A DNA stretch of 45,686 bases from an uncultured Bacteroidota bacterium (GCA_902826215.1 CADEDY010000030.1:1-45686), one strand, 5' to 3'; shown: positions 1-7,570, counted from the first letter of the stretch. Translations and numbers: made by a program. The notes: generated by a model not told the origin, from the letters alone.

Positions 1-202
1 CGCTAATGCTGAGTTGCTGCTGATGCCGGGTGAGACACAGACGCTAAAGTGGATCCCAACGCGGGTTGGCGTGGTGCCCATGTATTGCACGGACTTCTGT
101 TCTGCGCTCCACCAGGAGATGCAAGGGTATGTGCGCGTATCGCCCGCCAATAGCAATGTGCCGCTGACGGCACTCACCGTTTCGGTGGACGCCGAGCTGT
201 AG
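1..202 (+). CDS. nosZ: Nitrous-oxide reductase NosZ, C-terminal end (5' truncated by window)
   Basis: The reading frame is open from the window edge (codons start at position 2) to a TAG at 200-202. It encodes about 66 residues of the cupredoxin-like CuA domain. The CuA ligand motif CTDFCSALHQEM is visible, with its two Cys, His and Met, followed by the GYV strand and a short tail. NosZ reduces N2O to N2 in the periplasm, using the CuZ cluster of the missing N-terminal beta-propeller. The downstream genes (nosL, nosD, nosF, nosY with no nosR) fit a clade II Nos cluster. An earlier TTG/ATG in this piece is not a real start, because the frame continues upstream. Confidence 0.93.
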   Translation, partial: ANAELLLMPGETQTLKWIPTRVGVVPMYCTDFCSALHQEMQGYVRVSPANSNVPLTALTVSVDAEL

Positions 203-225
203 GACCATTTACAAGACCTGAGAGT

Positions 226-259
226 GACCACGGCCCCGGTGCATGCCGGGGCCGTGGTC
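226..259 (+). terminator. Strong hairpin after nosZ (terminator or mRNA stabiliser)
   Basis: A perfect 14-bp stem (226-239 with 246-259, arm GACCACGGCCCCGG) closes the 6-nt loop TGCATG, 24 nt after the nosZ stop. No T-run follows, so it is not a classic intrinsic terminator. An attenuating or 3'-end-protecting hairpin that keeps nosZ message above the accessory genes is the more natural reading. That role is inference. Confidence 0.6.
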
Positions 260-291
260 CTGAAGGCCCCGACCGCATTGACCTTTCCACC

Positions 292-876
292 ATGAAGCCC
301 ATCTCCCGCGTAATGATCGCCCTGGCCGCCCTGGCGCTGTTGGCACTACTGTTCGTTCCCATCTGGCGCATCGATCTGCAGGCGCCACAGTATCCGGAGG
401 GGCTTTTCATCCAGATCTACGCCGACCACTTCGCCGGTGATGTAGACAAGATCAACGGGCTGAACCACTACATCGGCATGGGTACCATACACGATGAGAT
501 GTTCCCGGAGTTCGTTTACCTGCCCAAGGTGCTGATCGGTTTGGCGGTATTCGGGGTACTTGCTGCGATCTGGGGCAAACGGAATGGGCTCTTCGCGGGC
601 CTGATCACACTTTCTGCCTTCGGGCTGTGGGCCTTGTATGACATGTACGAATGGGGTTACAGCTATGGCCACGATCTAGATCCGCGTGCGGCGATCAAAG
701 TGGAAGGCCAGGCCTACCAGCCGCCGTTGATCGGCCACAAGCAATTGCTGAACTTCGATGCATGGTCAACGCCCGATACGGGCGGCTGGATCCTCTTCGG
801 GGCGATGGCCCTGTTGGCCGGTGTCTATATTCTTGAACTGCGCCGTAAGAAACCGGCCATATCCACTACCTCATGA
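292..876 (+). CDS. Nos-cluster membrane protein, function unknown
   Basis: The 194-aa protein has about four hydrophobic segments (roughly residues 5-25, 78-95, 100-118 and 163-183). A long extracytoplasmic stretch after helix 1 contains NHYIGMGTIHDEMFPE. A second conserved-looking stretch, PPLIGHKQLLNF followed by PDTGG, precedes the last helix. The His and Met residues in these loops could bind metal, but that is inference. It lies between nosZ and nosL, and its TGA overlaps the nosL ATG (ATGA), so it is co-translated with nosL. From memory, membrane proteins of this kind occur at this place in clade II nos clusters of Bacteroidota. I know of no assigned function. The start ATG at 292 follows the nosZ hairpin directly. 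Confidence 0.85.
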   Translation: MKPISRVMIALAALALLALLFVPIWRIDLQAPQYPEGLFIQIYADHFAGDVDKINGLNHYIGMGTIHDEMFPEFVYLPKVLIGLAVFGVLAAIWGKRNGLFAGLITLSAFGLWALYDMYEWGYSYGHDLDPRAAIKVEGQAYQPPLIGHKQLLNFDAWSTPDTGGWILFGAMALLAGVYILELRRKKPAISTTS

Positions 877-1313
877 TGCGCCTCAGTTCGATCCTTCCTT
901 TCGTCGTTTTAGCACTTCTGTCCTGTGGGCAGTCGGCCCCTTCCATCGATTTTGGCAAGTCGGAATGCGCCCATTGTCGCATGAATGTGGTGGACCGCCA
1001 CTTCGCTGCCGTGTTGGTGACCTTGAAAGGCCGCCAGTACGTATTCGATGATGTCTCGTGCATGGTGCACTTCGTGGCAGAGGGCACGGTTGCAGAAAGC
1101 CAGGTGGCCTCCTGGTATGTGTGCGATCATGCCAAGCCGGGCGAGTTGATCGATGCCACCACCGCCCTGTACCTCCGTGGTCCTGCCTTCCGCAGTCCGA
1201 TGCGTGGGGATGTGGCCGCCTTCGCAAACGAGGATACACGCCAGCGAGCCACAGTGGAAGGGAAGTCCGACCCCATGGAGTGGAAGGCCGTACGCGAGCT
1301 ATTGGCCGAGTGA
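873..1313 (+). CDS. nosL: NosL copper-chaperone lipoprotein
   Basis: NosL is an outer-face lipoprotein that binds Cu(I) and delivers it for NosZ maturation. The 146-aa product has a lipoprotein signal with lipobox LLSC (Cys18). The family copper motif CAHCRM follows (Cys32, Cys35, Met37). The rest resembles the NosL fold, with the FDDVSCMVHF stretch in mid-protein. Its ATG overlaps the stop of the preceding membrane protein, and nosD starts 10 nt after its TGA, so the genes form one operon. A second Met directly follows the first and could equally be the start. Confidence 0.93.
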   Translation: MMRLSSILPFVVLALLSCGQSAPSIDFGKSECAHCRMNVVDRHFAAVLVTLKGRQYVFDDVSCMVHFVAEGTVAESQVASWYVCDHAKPGELIDATTALYLRGPAFRSPMRGDVAAFANEDTRQRATVEGKSDPMEWKAVRELLAE

Positions 1314-1323
1314 TGGACCGGGT

Positions 1324-2760
1324 ATGACCAGGGCGCTACAACTCCTCATCCTCATCCACTTCACAGGTGTTGCACAGGCACGTACCTGGACACACAAGGG
1401 CGGGTCAGGTGGCACACTTCGCGAAGGCATAGAGCGCGCTTCGCCGGGAGATACGATCCTGGTGAGCGGCACGGTCAGCGAAGGAACGATCCGCGTGGAC
1501 AAGACCATTGTGCTTCTGGGCAAGGTCGATGCGGTGATCGATGGCGGTGGCATGGGTGATGTGCTTTATATCACAGGCGACCACGTGGTCGTCCGGAACT
1601 TCACCATCCTCGGTTCGCGCCACAGCAACCTGGATGATCAGGCCGGCATCAAGGTGAACGAATGCCGTGGTGTGGTGATCGCGGACAACGTATTGGACAA
1701 GTGTTTCTTCGCGATCTACCTGAGCGGTGCGAAGGATGCACTGGTCGAGGGTAACACCGTGCTGGGTAAGCCGGGTGAGGAAGACCACATGGCCAACGGC
1801 ATCCATTTGTGGAAGTGCAACAACGCCACCATCCGCAACAACCGGGTGGAGTATCACCGGGATGGCATCTATTTCGAGTTCGTGACGGATTCGCATATCA
1901 CGGGGAACACGACCAAGCACAACCTGCGCTACGGGCTGCATTTCATGTTCAGCCACCGTGATGCTTACGAGGACAATCATTTCGAGGATAACGGGGCTGG
2001 CGTGGCCGTAATGTTCAGCAGGGACATCGCCATGCGCCGCAATCGTTTCCTGGCCAACCGAGGCGCCAGCGCCTACGGACTGCTGTTGAAGGAGATCAAC
2101 GATGGCGAGATCATCGGTAACACCTTTCAGGACAACACCACGGGTATCATGATCGATGGCTGCAACCGGATCAATGTGCACGACAATGTGTTCCGACTCA
2201 ACGGCTGGGCCTTGAGGCTCTTCGCCAATGCCATAGACTGCGACTTCCGGGGCAACACCTTTGCTGGCAATACCTTCGATGTGAGCACCAATGGATCGCT
2301 GATACCCAACACCATGAACGGTAACTACTGGGACCGGTACGCGGGCTACGATCTGGACCGCGACGGGTATGGCGATGTGCCGCACCGGCCGCTGGGTTTC
2401 TTCACCCTGCTCGTGGAGATGCAGCCCTACGCCATGGTCTTTTCCCGAAGTCTCTTCGTGTCGCTGCTGGACCGTGCCGAGCGCTTGATCCCATCCCTGA
2501 CGCCCGAAAGCATGAAGGACGACAAGCCCTTGATGCGACCGCCGGTGCGGGGTGGGCGATCGTCCGCCAAGTTGAACGAGAGGCCCTTTCCGTATTCAAC
2601 ATTGGGCATTTTTCATGCATTATTTTTCATTCCTGCCGGGCCATGGCAGGATGAGAAGTGTAGAATGATGAATGAGAAATGGAGAAAACCCGAGCGCTCC
2701 ATGGCCATGGTGAACACTTGCATTTTCCCATTTCCGAACCTTCCGCACACACATGGCTGA
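1324..2760 (+). CDS. nosD: NosD periplasmic copper-processing protein, with an unusual C-terminal extension
   Basis: NosD is a periplasmic right-handed beta-helix protein (CASH/parallel beta-helix repeats) that works with the NosFY transporter in CuZ assembly. The start at 1324 gives a signal peptide ending VAQA. An open frame further upstream runs through nosL and is not coding. Repeated N-x-(I/V/F) rungs such as IRNNRV, ITGNTT and IIGNTF fill residues 90-330. The family end motif NYWDRYAGYDLDRDGYGD lies near residue 340. The conserved protein appears to end around KPLMRP (residues 401-406). About 72 more residues then run through AT-richer, repeat-like DNA to a TGA that overlaps nosF by 8 nt. 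The ancestral stop may have been lost or displaced by an insertion. Confidence 0.93.
   Translation: MTRALQLLILIHFTGVAQARTWTHKGGSGGTLREGIERASPGDTILVSGTVSEGTIRVDKTIVLLGKVDAVIDGGGMGDVLYITGDHVVVRNFTILGSRHSNLDDQAGIKVNECRGVVIADNVLDKCFFAIYLSGAKDALVEGNTVLGKPGEEDHMANGIHLWKCNNATIRNNRVEYHRDGIYFEFVTDSHITGNTTKHNLRYGLHFMFSHRDAYEDNHFEDNGAGVAVMFSRDIAMRRNRFLANRGASAYGLLLKEINDGEIIGNTFQDNTTGIMIDGCNRINVHDNVFRLNGWALRLFANAIDCDFRGNTFAGNTFDVSTNGSLIPNTMNGNYWDRYAGYDLDRDGYGDVPHRPLGFFTLLVEMQPYAMVFSRSLFVSLLDRAERLIPSLTPESMKDDKPLMRPPVRGGRSSAKLNERPFPYSTLGIFHALFFIPAGPWQDEKCRMMNEKWRKPERSMAMVNTCIFPFPNLPHTHG
2600..2745 (+). repeat. AT-richer, repeat-like spacer forming the 3' end of nosD
   Basis: Base composition changes abruptly here from GC-rich coding DNA to AT-rich runs. 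Two nested inverted repeats are visible. The first is TCATTCCTGCC (2628-2638) against GGCAGGATGA (2645-2654), with one bulged base. The second is AAATGGAGAAAA (2678-2689) against CATTTTCCCATTT near 2721-2733, again with one bulge. The segment is translated as the odd tail of NosD. It resembles a small intergenic repeat element, but I see no second copy in this window. Confidence 0.45.
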
Positions 2761-3490
2761 AGCGCGCATCACATTCCAGGATGTGGGCAAACGCTATGGC
2801 TCGCTTTGGGCATTGCGTCATGTGGACTGTGCATTCCATGCCGGTGAGGTGGTGATGTTGATCGGCCCAAACGCCAGCGGCAAGACCACCTTGATCAAGA
2901 GCCTGCTCGGCCTGGTGAGCCCCACCGAAGGCCGCATCACGGTGAACGGCGAAGTGATCGGCAGCGACCCGGCCTACCGCAAGGCCATCGGCTACATGCC
3001 GCAGATCTCGCAGTTCCCGGCCACGCTCACCATCGGCCAGTTGTTGGAGATGATGGCCGACATCCGCGAGCTGCGTGCTGACGAGGTGGAGGACAGCCTG
3101 GTGGAGGAACTGGGTCTGAGCGCCCAGCTGGACAAGCGGCTCTCCACCCTCAGCGGTGGCACCAAGCAAAAAGTGAGCGCGGTGCTGGCACTGCGCTCGC
3201 GGCCCGGCATTTTGGTGATGGACGAACCTACCGCAGGGCTTGACCCGCTATCCTCCCAGCGCGTGTTGCAGCGTGCGGCCGCCGTGCGCGATGCCGGAGG
3301 CACGGTGCTCATCACCTCGCACCTGATGGAGGAGGTGGAATCGCTCGCCGATCGCGTGGCCTACCTGGAGGACGGCAACCTGAAGTTCCTGCTGCCGGTG
3401 CAGGAGATCCTTTCCTCCACGGGAAGCACGCGGCTGTCCGAAGCGCTGCCAAGGATGCTGGAGTCCAATGCTTTGTCCCATGTCCTATGA
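2753..3490 (+). CDS. nosF: NosF ABC-transporter ATPase
   Basis: The 245-aa ATPase energises the NosFY transporter, which acts with NosD in maturing the NosZ copper centres. Walker A GPNASGKT is at residues 38-45, the Q-loop at 82-84 (MPQ) and the signature LSGGTKQK at 133-140. Walker B ILVMDEPT is at 153-160 and the H-loop His at 190. Length and motif order are normal for NosF. The ATG overlaps the last codons of the nosD frame. The last residues (SHVL) are encoded inside one arm of a long inverted repeat that fills the spacer to nosY. Confidence 0.95.
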   Translation: MAEARITFQDVGKRYGSLWALRHVDCAFHAGEVVMLIGPNASGKTTLIKSLLGLVSPTEGRITVNGEVIGSDPAYRKAIGYMPQISQFPATLTIGQLLEMMADIRELRADEVEDSLVEELGLSAQLDKRLSTLSGGTKQKVSAVLALRSRPGILVMDEPTAGLDPLSSQRVLQRAAAVRDAGGTVLITSHLMEEVESLADRVAYLEDGNLKFLLPVQEILSSTGSTRLSEALPRMLESNALSHVL

Positions 3491-3556
3491 CGACTGACCG
3501 TTGCTTGTTGCCTCGGACATGTATGACAGTTGTCAACAGTCATAGGACATAGGACA
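3474..3556 (+). repeat. Long inverted repeat between nosF and nosY
   Basis: The arm TGTCCCATGTCCTATGAC (3474-3491) pairs with GTCATAGGACATAGGACA (3539-3556), matching at 17 of 18 positions. The second arm also contains a tandem repeat of AGGACAT. Inside the loop GTTGTCAAC (3529-3537) is almost self-complementary. The element spans the nosF stop codon and most of the 74-nt gap before nosY. It may be a mobile miniature or REP-like repeat, or an RNA structure tuning nosY translation. Confidence 0.6.
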
Positions 3557-3564
3557 TTCCCCTC

Positions 3565-4332
3565 ATGCTCAAAGTCTTCAAATACACCCTGATCGATCTG
3601 GCGCGCAACCGCTTCGTGCTGGGCTATGCGCTGCTGATGCTCCTGGTGGCACAGGGTCTGTTCGCGCTGGAGGGCGACCCGACCAAGGCGCTGCTGAGCC
3701 TGGTGCAGGTGGTGATGGCCTTGGTGCCCTTGATCGCATTGGTCTTCACGGTGGTGTACATGTATGACACGCTGGAGTTCACGCAGCTGCTGGCGGTGCA
3801 GCCCATGCGGCGCAGTGCCATCCTTGGTGGGCAGTTGTTGGCCCTGGCCGCAGCGTTGCTCTTGGCGCAGGCGATCGGGCTGGGTCTTCCCCTGCTGGTG
3901 CATTCGCCCACGGTGGCGGCGCTGGTGTTGTCCCTCTCGGGCTCGGCACTGGTGCTGGTTTTCGCCGCGCTGGGTGCGCTGATCGCTTTGAAGCAGCGGG
4001 AGAAGGCACGTGGGGTGGGCGTGGCACTGGCCATCTGGTTCCTCTTTGTGCTGGTGTACGATGCGCTGCTGATGTGGGGCATGTTCACGCTCAGCGACTA
4101 TCCCATCGAGCCCTTCGTGGTGCCGCTGGCGGGTATCAACCCCATCGACCTGGCGCGCATCATGGTGATGCTGCAGGTGGACCTGGCCGCCATGATGGGC
4201 TACAGCGGCGCCATCTACAAGAACTTCTTCGGAAGTGTGGGCGGCACCATCGTGGCTGCGCTGATCCTCTCGCTGTGGGTCGCGGTCCCCGTTCTCTTCG
4301 CATTCCGTGTGTTCCGTCGGAAGGACCTTTGA
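3565..4332 (+). CDS. nosY: NosY ABC-transporter permease
   Basis: The 255-aa membrane protein forms the transmembrane part of the NosFY exporter. It has about six hydrophobic segments starting near residues 17, 47, 90, 120, 150 and 230. The cytoplasmic coupling-region sequence near DTLEFTQLLAVQPMRR follows helix 2, as in other NosY/ABC-2 permeases. The start ATG follows the nosF-nosY inverted repeat by 8 nt. Length and position directly after nosF support the call. Confidence 0.92.
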   Translation: MLKVFKYTLIDLARNRFVLGYALLMLLVAQGLFALEGDPTKALLSLVQVVMALVPLIALVFTVVYMYDTLEFTQLLAVQPMRRSAILGGQLLALAAALLLAQAIGLGLPLLVHSPTVAALVLSLSGSALVLVFAALGALIALKQREKARGVGVALAIWFLFVLVYDALLMWGMFTLSDYPIEPFVVPLAGINPIDLARIMVMLQVDLAAMMGYSGAIYKNFFGSVGGTIVAALILSLWVAVPVLFAFRVFRRKDL

Positions 4333-4343
4333 ACCAAGTGGTC

Positions 4344-4826
4344 ATGAATAACCATCCTTCTCTATCCACCTTCCTGATCGGTCTGTCCATCCTTTTCTAT
4401 GCCTGCGGTCCTGGCAAGGATGAGCAGCCTGTGGACGGCGCGCACAGCACGGATGCGGTAACGGCTGTACCGGACAGTGCATCGGGACCGCTGCTGGAAC
4501 TGAACAACGGCGAACGCTGGGTGGTGAGCCCCCCGATGTTGGTTCCGATTCGACGCATGCAGCAGCGGATCGCTACTGCCATTGAGCCCGGCGCGGCCAT
4601 CACCCTGGACCATGCCGTCCTGGCCGATAGCCTGTTCGTGGACCTCGATGCACTTGTGGCGGGATGCACCATGGAAGGCAAGGCGCATGAGGAACTGCAC
4701 GATTGGTTGATGCCGCACATGCAATTGGTGCAGGACCTGGAGAAGACCACCGACACTGCGCAAGCGCGGACCATCCTGCAGCAGTTGGCCACATCCTCGG
4801 CGGAGTTCGATCGCTACTTCCAATAG
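4344..4826 (+). CDS. Small lipoprotein of a CTMxGxxHxxLH family, nos-operon copy
   Basis: The 160-aa protein has a lipoprotein signal (lipobox FYAC, Cys21), so it is probably anchored in the envelope. Two motifs stand out: NNGERW (residues 54-59) and CTMEGKAHEELH (108-119), followed by LMP. The C-terminus ends in YFQ. The same pattern occurs in the lipoprotein at 14062-14520: NGxRW, CTMxGxxHExLHxxLxP and a terminal YF. The two are therefore paralogues. Cys, Met and two His in one short helix-like segment could bind copper or heme, but this is inference. The gene starts 11 nt after nosY and is probably the next gene of the nos operon. I do not know a named family. Confidence 0.85.
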   Translation: MNNHPSLSTFLIGLSILFYACGPGKDEQPVDGAHSTDAVTAVPDSASGPLLELNNGERWVVSPPMLVPIRRMQQRIATAIEPGAAITLDHAVLADSLFVDLDALVAGCTMEGKAHEELHDWLMPHMQLVQDLEKTTDTAQARTILQQLATSSAEFDRYFQ

Positions 4827-4851
4827 GAAGCCACACAAATTCTTCGATCCG

Positions 4852-4863
4852 TGACGATCATCA
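4852..4863. promoter_or_regulatory. Imperfect palindrome TGACGATCATCA upstream of the fasciclin gene
   Basis: This 12-bp near-palindrome differs by one base from the perfect palindrome TGACGATCGTCA at 15980-15991. It lies 57 nt before the fasciclin gene and after the lipoprotein stop, a sensible place for an operator. A Crp/Fnr or Rrf2 regulator encoded nearby is a possible reader, but this is unproven. Confidence 0.3.
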
Positions 4864-4919
4864 TGTGCGGATATCATGAACAGGATGAAATTGTCCCCTG
4901 TAAACCGAACCAACCGACC

Positions 4920-5492
4920 ATGAAGATCCCGATGAAACAGAAATGGACACTGGGTGTCCTGTTGCTCCCCTTTCTCGTTGCCTGTGGCGGAGGGGCTTCG
5001 GAGCCTGCTGCCGATGCAGCCGCAACGACCAGTGAGCCCGGTGCCGGACAGAGCGCCGTGGTGGATGAGATGAGCACACCCACCGTGGTGGGCGTGGCAT
5101 CGAAGTCTCCCGACCACAAGACGCTGGTGGCCGCCGTGCTGCATGTGAAGTACCAGGACGTGCTCTCCAACGCGGGGCCGTTCACCGTCTATGCGCCCAC
5201 GGACGCCGCCTTCGCCGCGCTGCCTGAGGGAACGTTGGACAACCTGCTGAAGCCAGAGAACAAGGCGACGCTGGAGGACATCCTGGAGTACCACGTGGCA
5301 CTGGGCGTGTTCAAGACCGAGAGCATGACCAACGGCCGCAGCGTGGGAATGGCCAACGGCGACAATGTGAAGTTCTCCGTGGCCGAGGACGGCACCCAGA
5401 TGGTGAACGATGCCAAGGTGCTGGGTTCCGTGGCCGCAAGCAATGGCTTGGTGGTGGTCATCGACAAGGTGCTGCTGCCACCGGCCGAGTAA
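4920..5492 (+). CDS. Fasciclin (FAS1) domain lipoprotein
   Basis: The 190-aa product has a lipoprotein signal with lipobox LVAC (Cys22), then a short low-complexity Ala/Glu/Ser linker. A single FAS1 domain fills residues about 58-188. FAS1 hallmarks are the H1-like block FTVYAPTDAAFAALPEGTL, the YH motif in ILEYHVALG, and the final NGLVVVIDKVLLP strand. FAS1 proteins are envelope or extracellular adhesion-type proteins, and the exact role here is unknown. The ATG at 4920 is preferred because an upstream in-frame ATG gives a non-signal N-terminus. A palindrome lies upstream and a terminator lies downstream, so it is probably the last gene of the nos-region transcription. Confidence 0.9.
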   Translation: MKIPMKQKWTLGVLLLPFLVACGGGASEPAADAAATTSEPGAGQSAVVDEMSTPTVVGVASKSPDHKTLVAAVLHVKYQDVLSNAGPFTVYAPTDAAFAALPEGTLDNLLKPENKATLEDILEYHVALGVFKTESMTNGRSVGMANGDNVKFSVAEDGTQMVNDAKVLGSVAASNGLVVVIDKVLLPPAE

Positions 5493-5546
5493 GGGTCCTC
5501 TGCCGGACCGATCGGAACGGATCGGACCGGAATTGGTGAAAGGCGA

Positions 5547-5571
5547 CAAAGGCGTCCCATGGGCGCCTTTG
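5547..5571 (+). terminator. Rho-independent terminator after the fasciclin gene
   Basis: CAAAGGCG (5547-5554) pairs with CGCCTTTG (5564-5571), and an inner CCC/GGG pair extends the stem. The 3' side continues as TTGTTGTG. It sits 54 nt after the fasciclin stop and closes the nos-region operon. Confidence 0.7.
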
Positions 5572-5738
5572 TTGTGTCCGGATGTCCCGGGGGCCTACAG
5601 CACTTCCAGCGACGATACCCTGCATGGTCCGAAGGCTTGCGCGGGAACTGATGATGGTCAGGTGAAGAACACGGCCGCTGCCTCACATTCGCGCGCCGTT
5701 CGCCGCCGGCCGTGGCAACCGTGATCATCCCGACCCCC

Positions 5739-7121
5739 ATGAAGCACCGCACCATCATCGAACCCTTCCGCATCAAGAGCGTGGAGCCCATCGGCATCAG
5801 CACCGCCGAGGAGCGCACCGTGCAACTGGCCGCCGCACACTACAACCCCTTCCTGTTGCGGTCAAAGGATGTGATCATCGACCTGATGACCGATAGCGGC
5901 ACCAGTGCGATGAGCGCACAGCAATGGGCCGGCATGATGGAGGGCGACGAGGCCTACGCGGGCTCCCGCTCCTGGGAACGCATGGAGCTGGCGGTGCAGG
6001 AGCTCACCACCATGGCCAACGTGCTGCCCACCCACCAAGGGCGCGCGGCCGAACGGATCATCTACGGGCACCTGGGAGGGGCGGGCAAGGTGTTCATCAG
6101 CAACACGCACTTCGATACCACGCGGGCCAACATCGAGTTCAGCGGTGCCATGGCGATCGACATCCCCATCCCCGAAGGCAGGGACACGGCGCTGGAGCAT
6201 CCCTTCAAGGGCAACATGGACCTTGACGAACTGGAACGCTTGCTGGAGCGACACCAGGGGCAGGTGGGGGCGGTGATACTCACGGTGACCAACAACAGTG
6301 GTGGCGGTCAACCGGTAAGCATGGCCAATGCGGAAGGTGTGGCAGATCGATGCCGGCGCCATAACGTGCTCTTCCTGCTGGACTGTTGCCGCATCGCGGA
6401 GAACAGCTGGTTCGTGAAGCACCGCGAGCCGGGCATGGAAGGCAGGAGCTACCGGCAGATCGCAAGGCAGATGTTCGCGCTGGCCGATGGTGCCGTGATG
6501 AGCGCGAAGAAGGATGCGCTGGTGAACATGGGTGGTTTCCTCGCTCTGCGCGATGGGCAACTGGCCGAGGCGTGCACCAACCTGCTGATCATCACCGAAG
6601 GGTTCACCACCTACGGTGGACTGAGCGGCCGCGACATGGAGGCCATCGCCATCGGGCTGGACGAGGTCTTCGATCCGCACTACCTGGATTACCGCATCCG
6701 CAGCACCACCTGGCTGGGCGACAAGCTGCACGCGCTGGGCGTGCCGCTCATGAGGCCGATCGGGGGGCACGCGGTGTACATCGATGCCAGGAAGTTGTAC
6801 CCGCACATACCGCCGCACGAGTATCCGGGACAGGCACTGGTCTGTGAGCTCTATCGACTGGCCGGGGTGCGCAGTGTGGAGATCGGGTCCGTGATGTTCG
6901 GGAAGTACGCCGAGAACGGTGAACTGGTGCCGTCGTCCATGGAACTGGTACGCCTGGCGATACCCCGCCGCGTATACACGCAGAGCCACATGGAGTACGT
7001 GGCGGAGACCTTCGAGGAGGTGATGCGGCAGCGGGAGAAGGTGCGCGGCTACCGCATCGTGAAGGAACCGAAATTCCTGCGTCACTTTACCGCTCACTTC
7101 GAACCGCTCTCCCGATCATGA
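5739..7121 (+). CDS. tnaA: Tryptophanase (tryptophan indole-lyase)
   Basis: This PLP-dependent enzyme splits tryptophan to indole, pyruvate and ammonia. The 460-aa protein has the beta-eliminating-lyase fold. The PLP Lys lies in SAKKDALVNMGG (residues 255-266, the second Lys) and the cofactor Asp/Arg pair in LDCCRIAEN (214-222). The closest alternative is tyrosine phenol-lyase, with which it shares GRDMEA. The substrate-selecting positions look like tryptophanase: EIGS, where tyrosine phenol-lyase has an Arg (ERGI), and LRHFTA, where it has Phe instead of His. ATG 5739 gives the usual N-terminus before EPFRIKSVEP. A GTG at 5712 is possible but less likely. Its TGA overlaps the start of the pterin-synthase gene. 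Confidence 0.9.
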   Translation: MKHRTIIEPFRIKSVEPIGISTAEERTVQLAAAHYNPFLLRSKDVIIDLMTDSGTSAMSAQQWAGMMEGDEAYAGSRSWERMELAVQELTTMANVLPTHQGRAAERIIYGHLGGAGKVFISNTHFDTTRANIEFSGAMAIDIPIPEGRDTALEHPFKGNMDLDELERLLERHQGQVGAVILTVTNNSGGGQPVSMANAEGVADRCRRHNVLFLLDCCRIAENSWFVKHREPGMEGRSYRQIARQMFALADGAVMSAKKDALVNMGGFLALRDGQLAEACTNLLIITEGFTTYGGLSGRDMEAIAIGLDEVFDPHYLDYRIRSTTWLGDKLHALGVPLMRPIGGHAVYIDARKLYPHIPPHEYPGQALVCELYRLAGVRSVEIGSVMFGKYAENGELVPSSMELVRLAIPRRVYTQSHMEYVAETFEEVMRQREKVRGYRIVKEPKFLRHFTAHFEPLSRS

Positions 7122-7570
7122 TCCCCACGACCAAGGTCCGCGTCACCAAGCGCTTCACCTTCGAGATGGCGCACGCGCTGCGCTGCCACGATGGCCTGTG
7201 CGCGAACATCCACGGCCATTCGTATGTGCTGGATGTCACCCTGCTCGGTGATCCGATCACCGAACCCGGCAACGCCAAGGACGGCATGGTGATCGATTTC
7301 GCCGACCTGAAGTCCATCGTGAAGGCCGCGGTGATCGACCGCTACGACCATGCCTTGGTGCTGCACGAGAACGACCGCAGCGCTGTGGCCGCGGACCATG
7401 CCCTCTTCGGCCGCGTGCTGTTCACGCCCTGGCAACCCACGTGTGAGAACCTGTTGCTCGACATCGTGCGCACACTACGGGAACGATCGCCTGCCGAAGC
7501 ACCGCTCCACTTGGTGCGTCTTCAGGAGACCGCCACGAGCTGGGCGGAGTGGAGCCGGGACGACGGGTAG
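7118..7570 (+). CDS. 6-pyruvoyl-tetrahydropterin synthase / 6-carboxy-tetrahydropterin synthase family
   Basis: The 150-aa protein belongs to the PTPS/QueD family, which converts dihydroneopterin triphosphate to pterin or 7-deazaguanine precursors. Zinc ligands are His19 (FEMAHAL) and His32/His34 (IHGH), and the catalytic Cys is Cys28 (CANIHGH). Whether it serves queuosine (QueD) or tetrahydropterin synthesis cannot be decided from sequence. No other que gene lies in the window. Its ATG overlaps the tnaA stop (ATGA), so the two are translationally coupled. A tetrahydropterin role in aromatic amino-acid metabolism is one speculative explanation. Confidence 0.88.
   Translation: MIPTTKVRVTKRFTFEMAHALRCHDGLCANIHGHSYVLDVTLLGDPITEPGNAKDGMVIDFADLKSIVKAAVIDRYDHALVLHENDRSAVAADHALFGRVLFTPWQPTCENLLLDIVRTLRERSPAEAPLHLVRLQETATSWAEWSRDDG

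Noticed and set aside
1405..2385. 326-aa minus-strand frame across nosD
   Set aside because: Antisense to NosD; low-complexity Val/His/Ala composition and no motif.
4362..5549. 395-aa minus-strand frame across the lipoprotein and fasciclin genes
   Set aside because: Antisense to two genes with clear lipoprotein signals; His/Gly-rich shadow sequence.
5862..7097. 411-aa minus-strand frame across tnaA
   Set aside because: Antisense to a strongly supported tnaA; composition is His/Gln/Arg-rich and shows no known motif.
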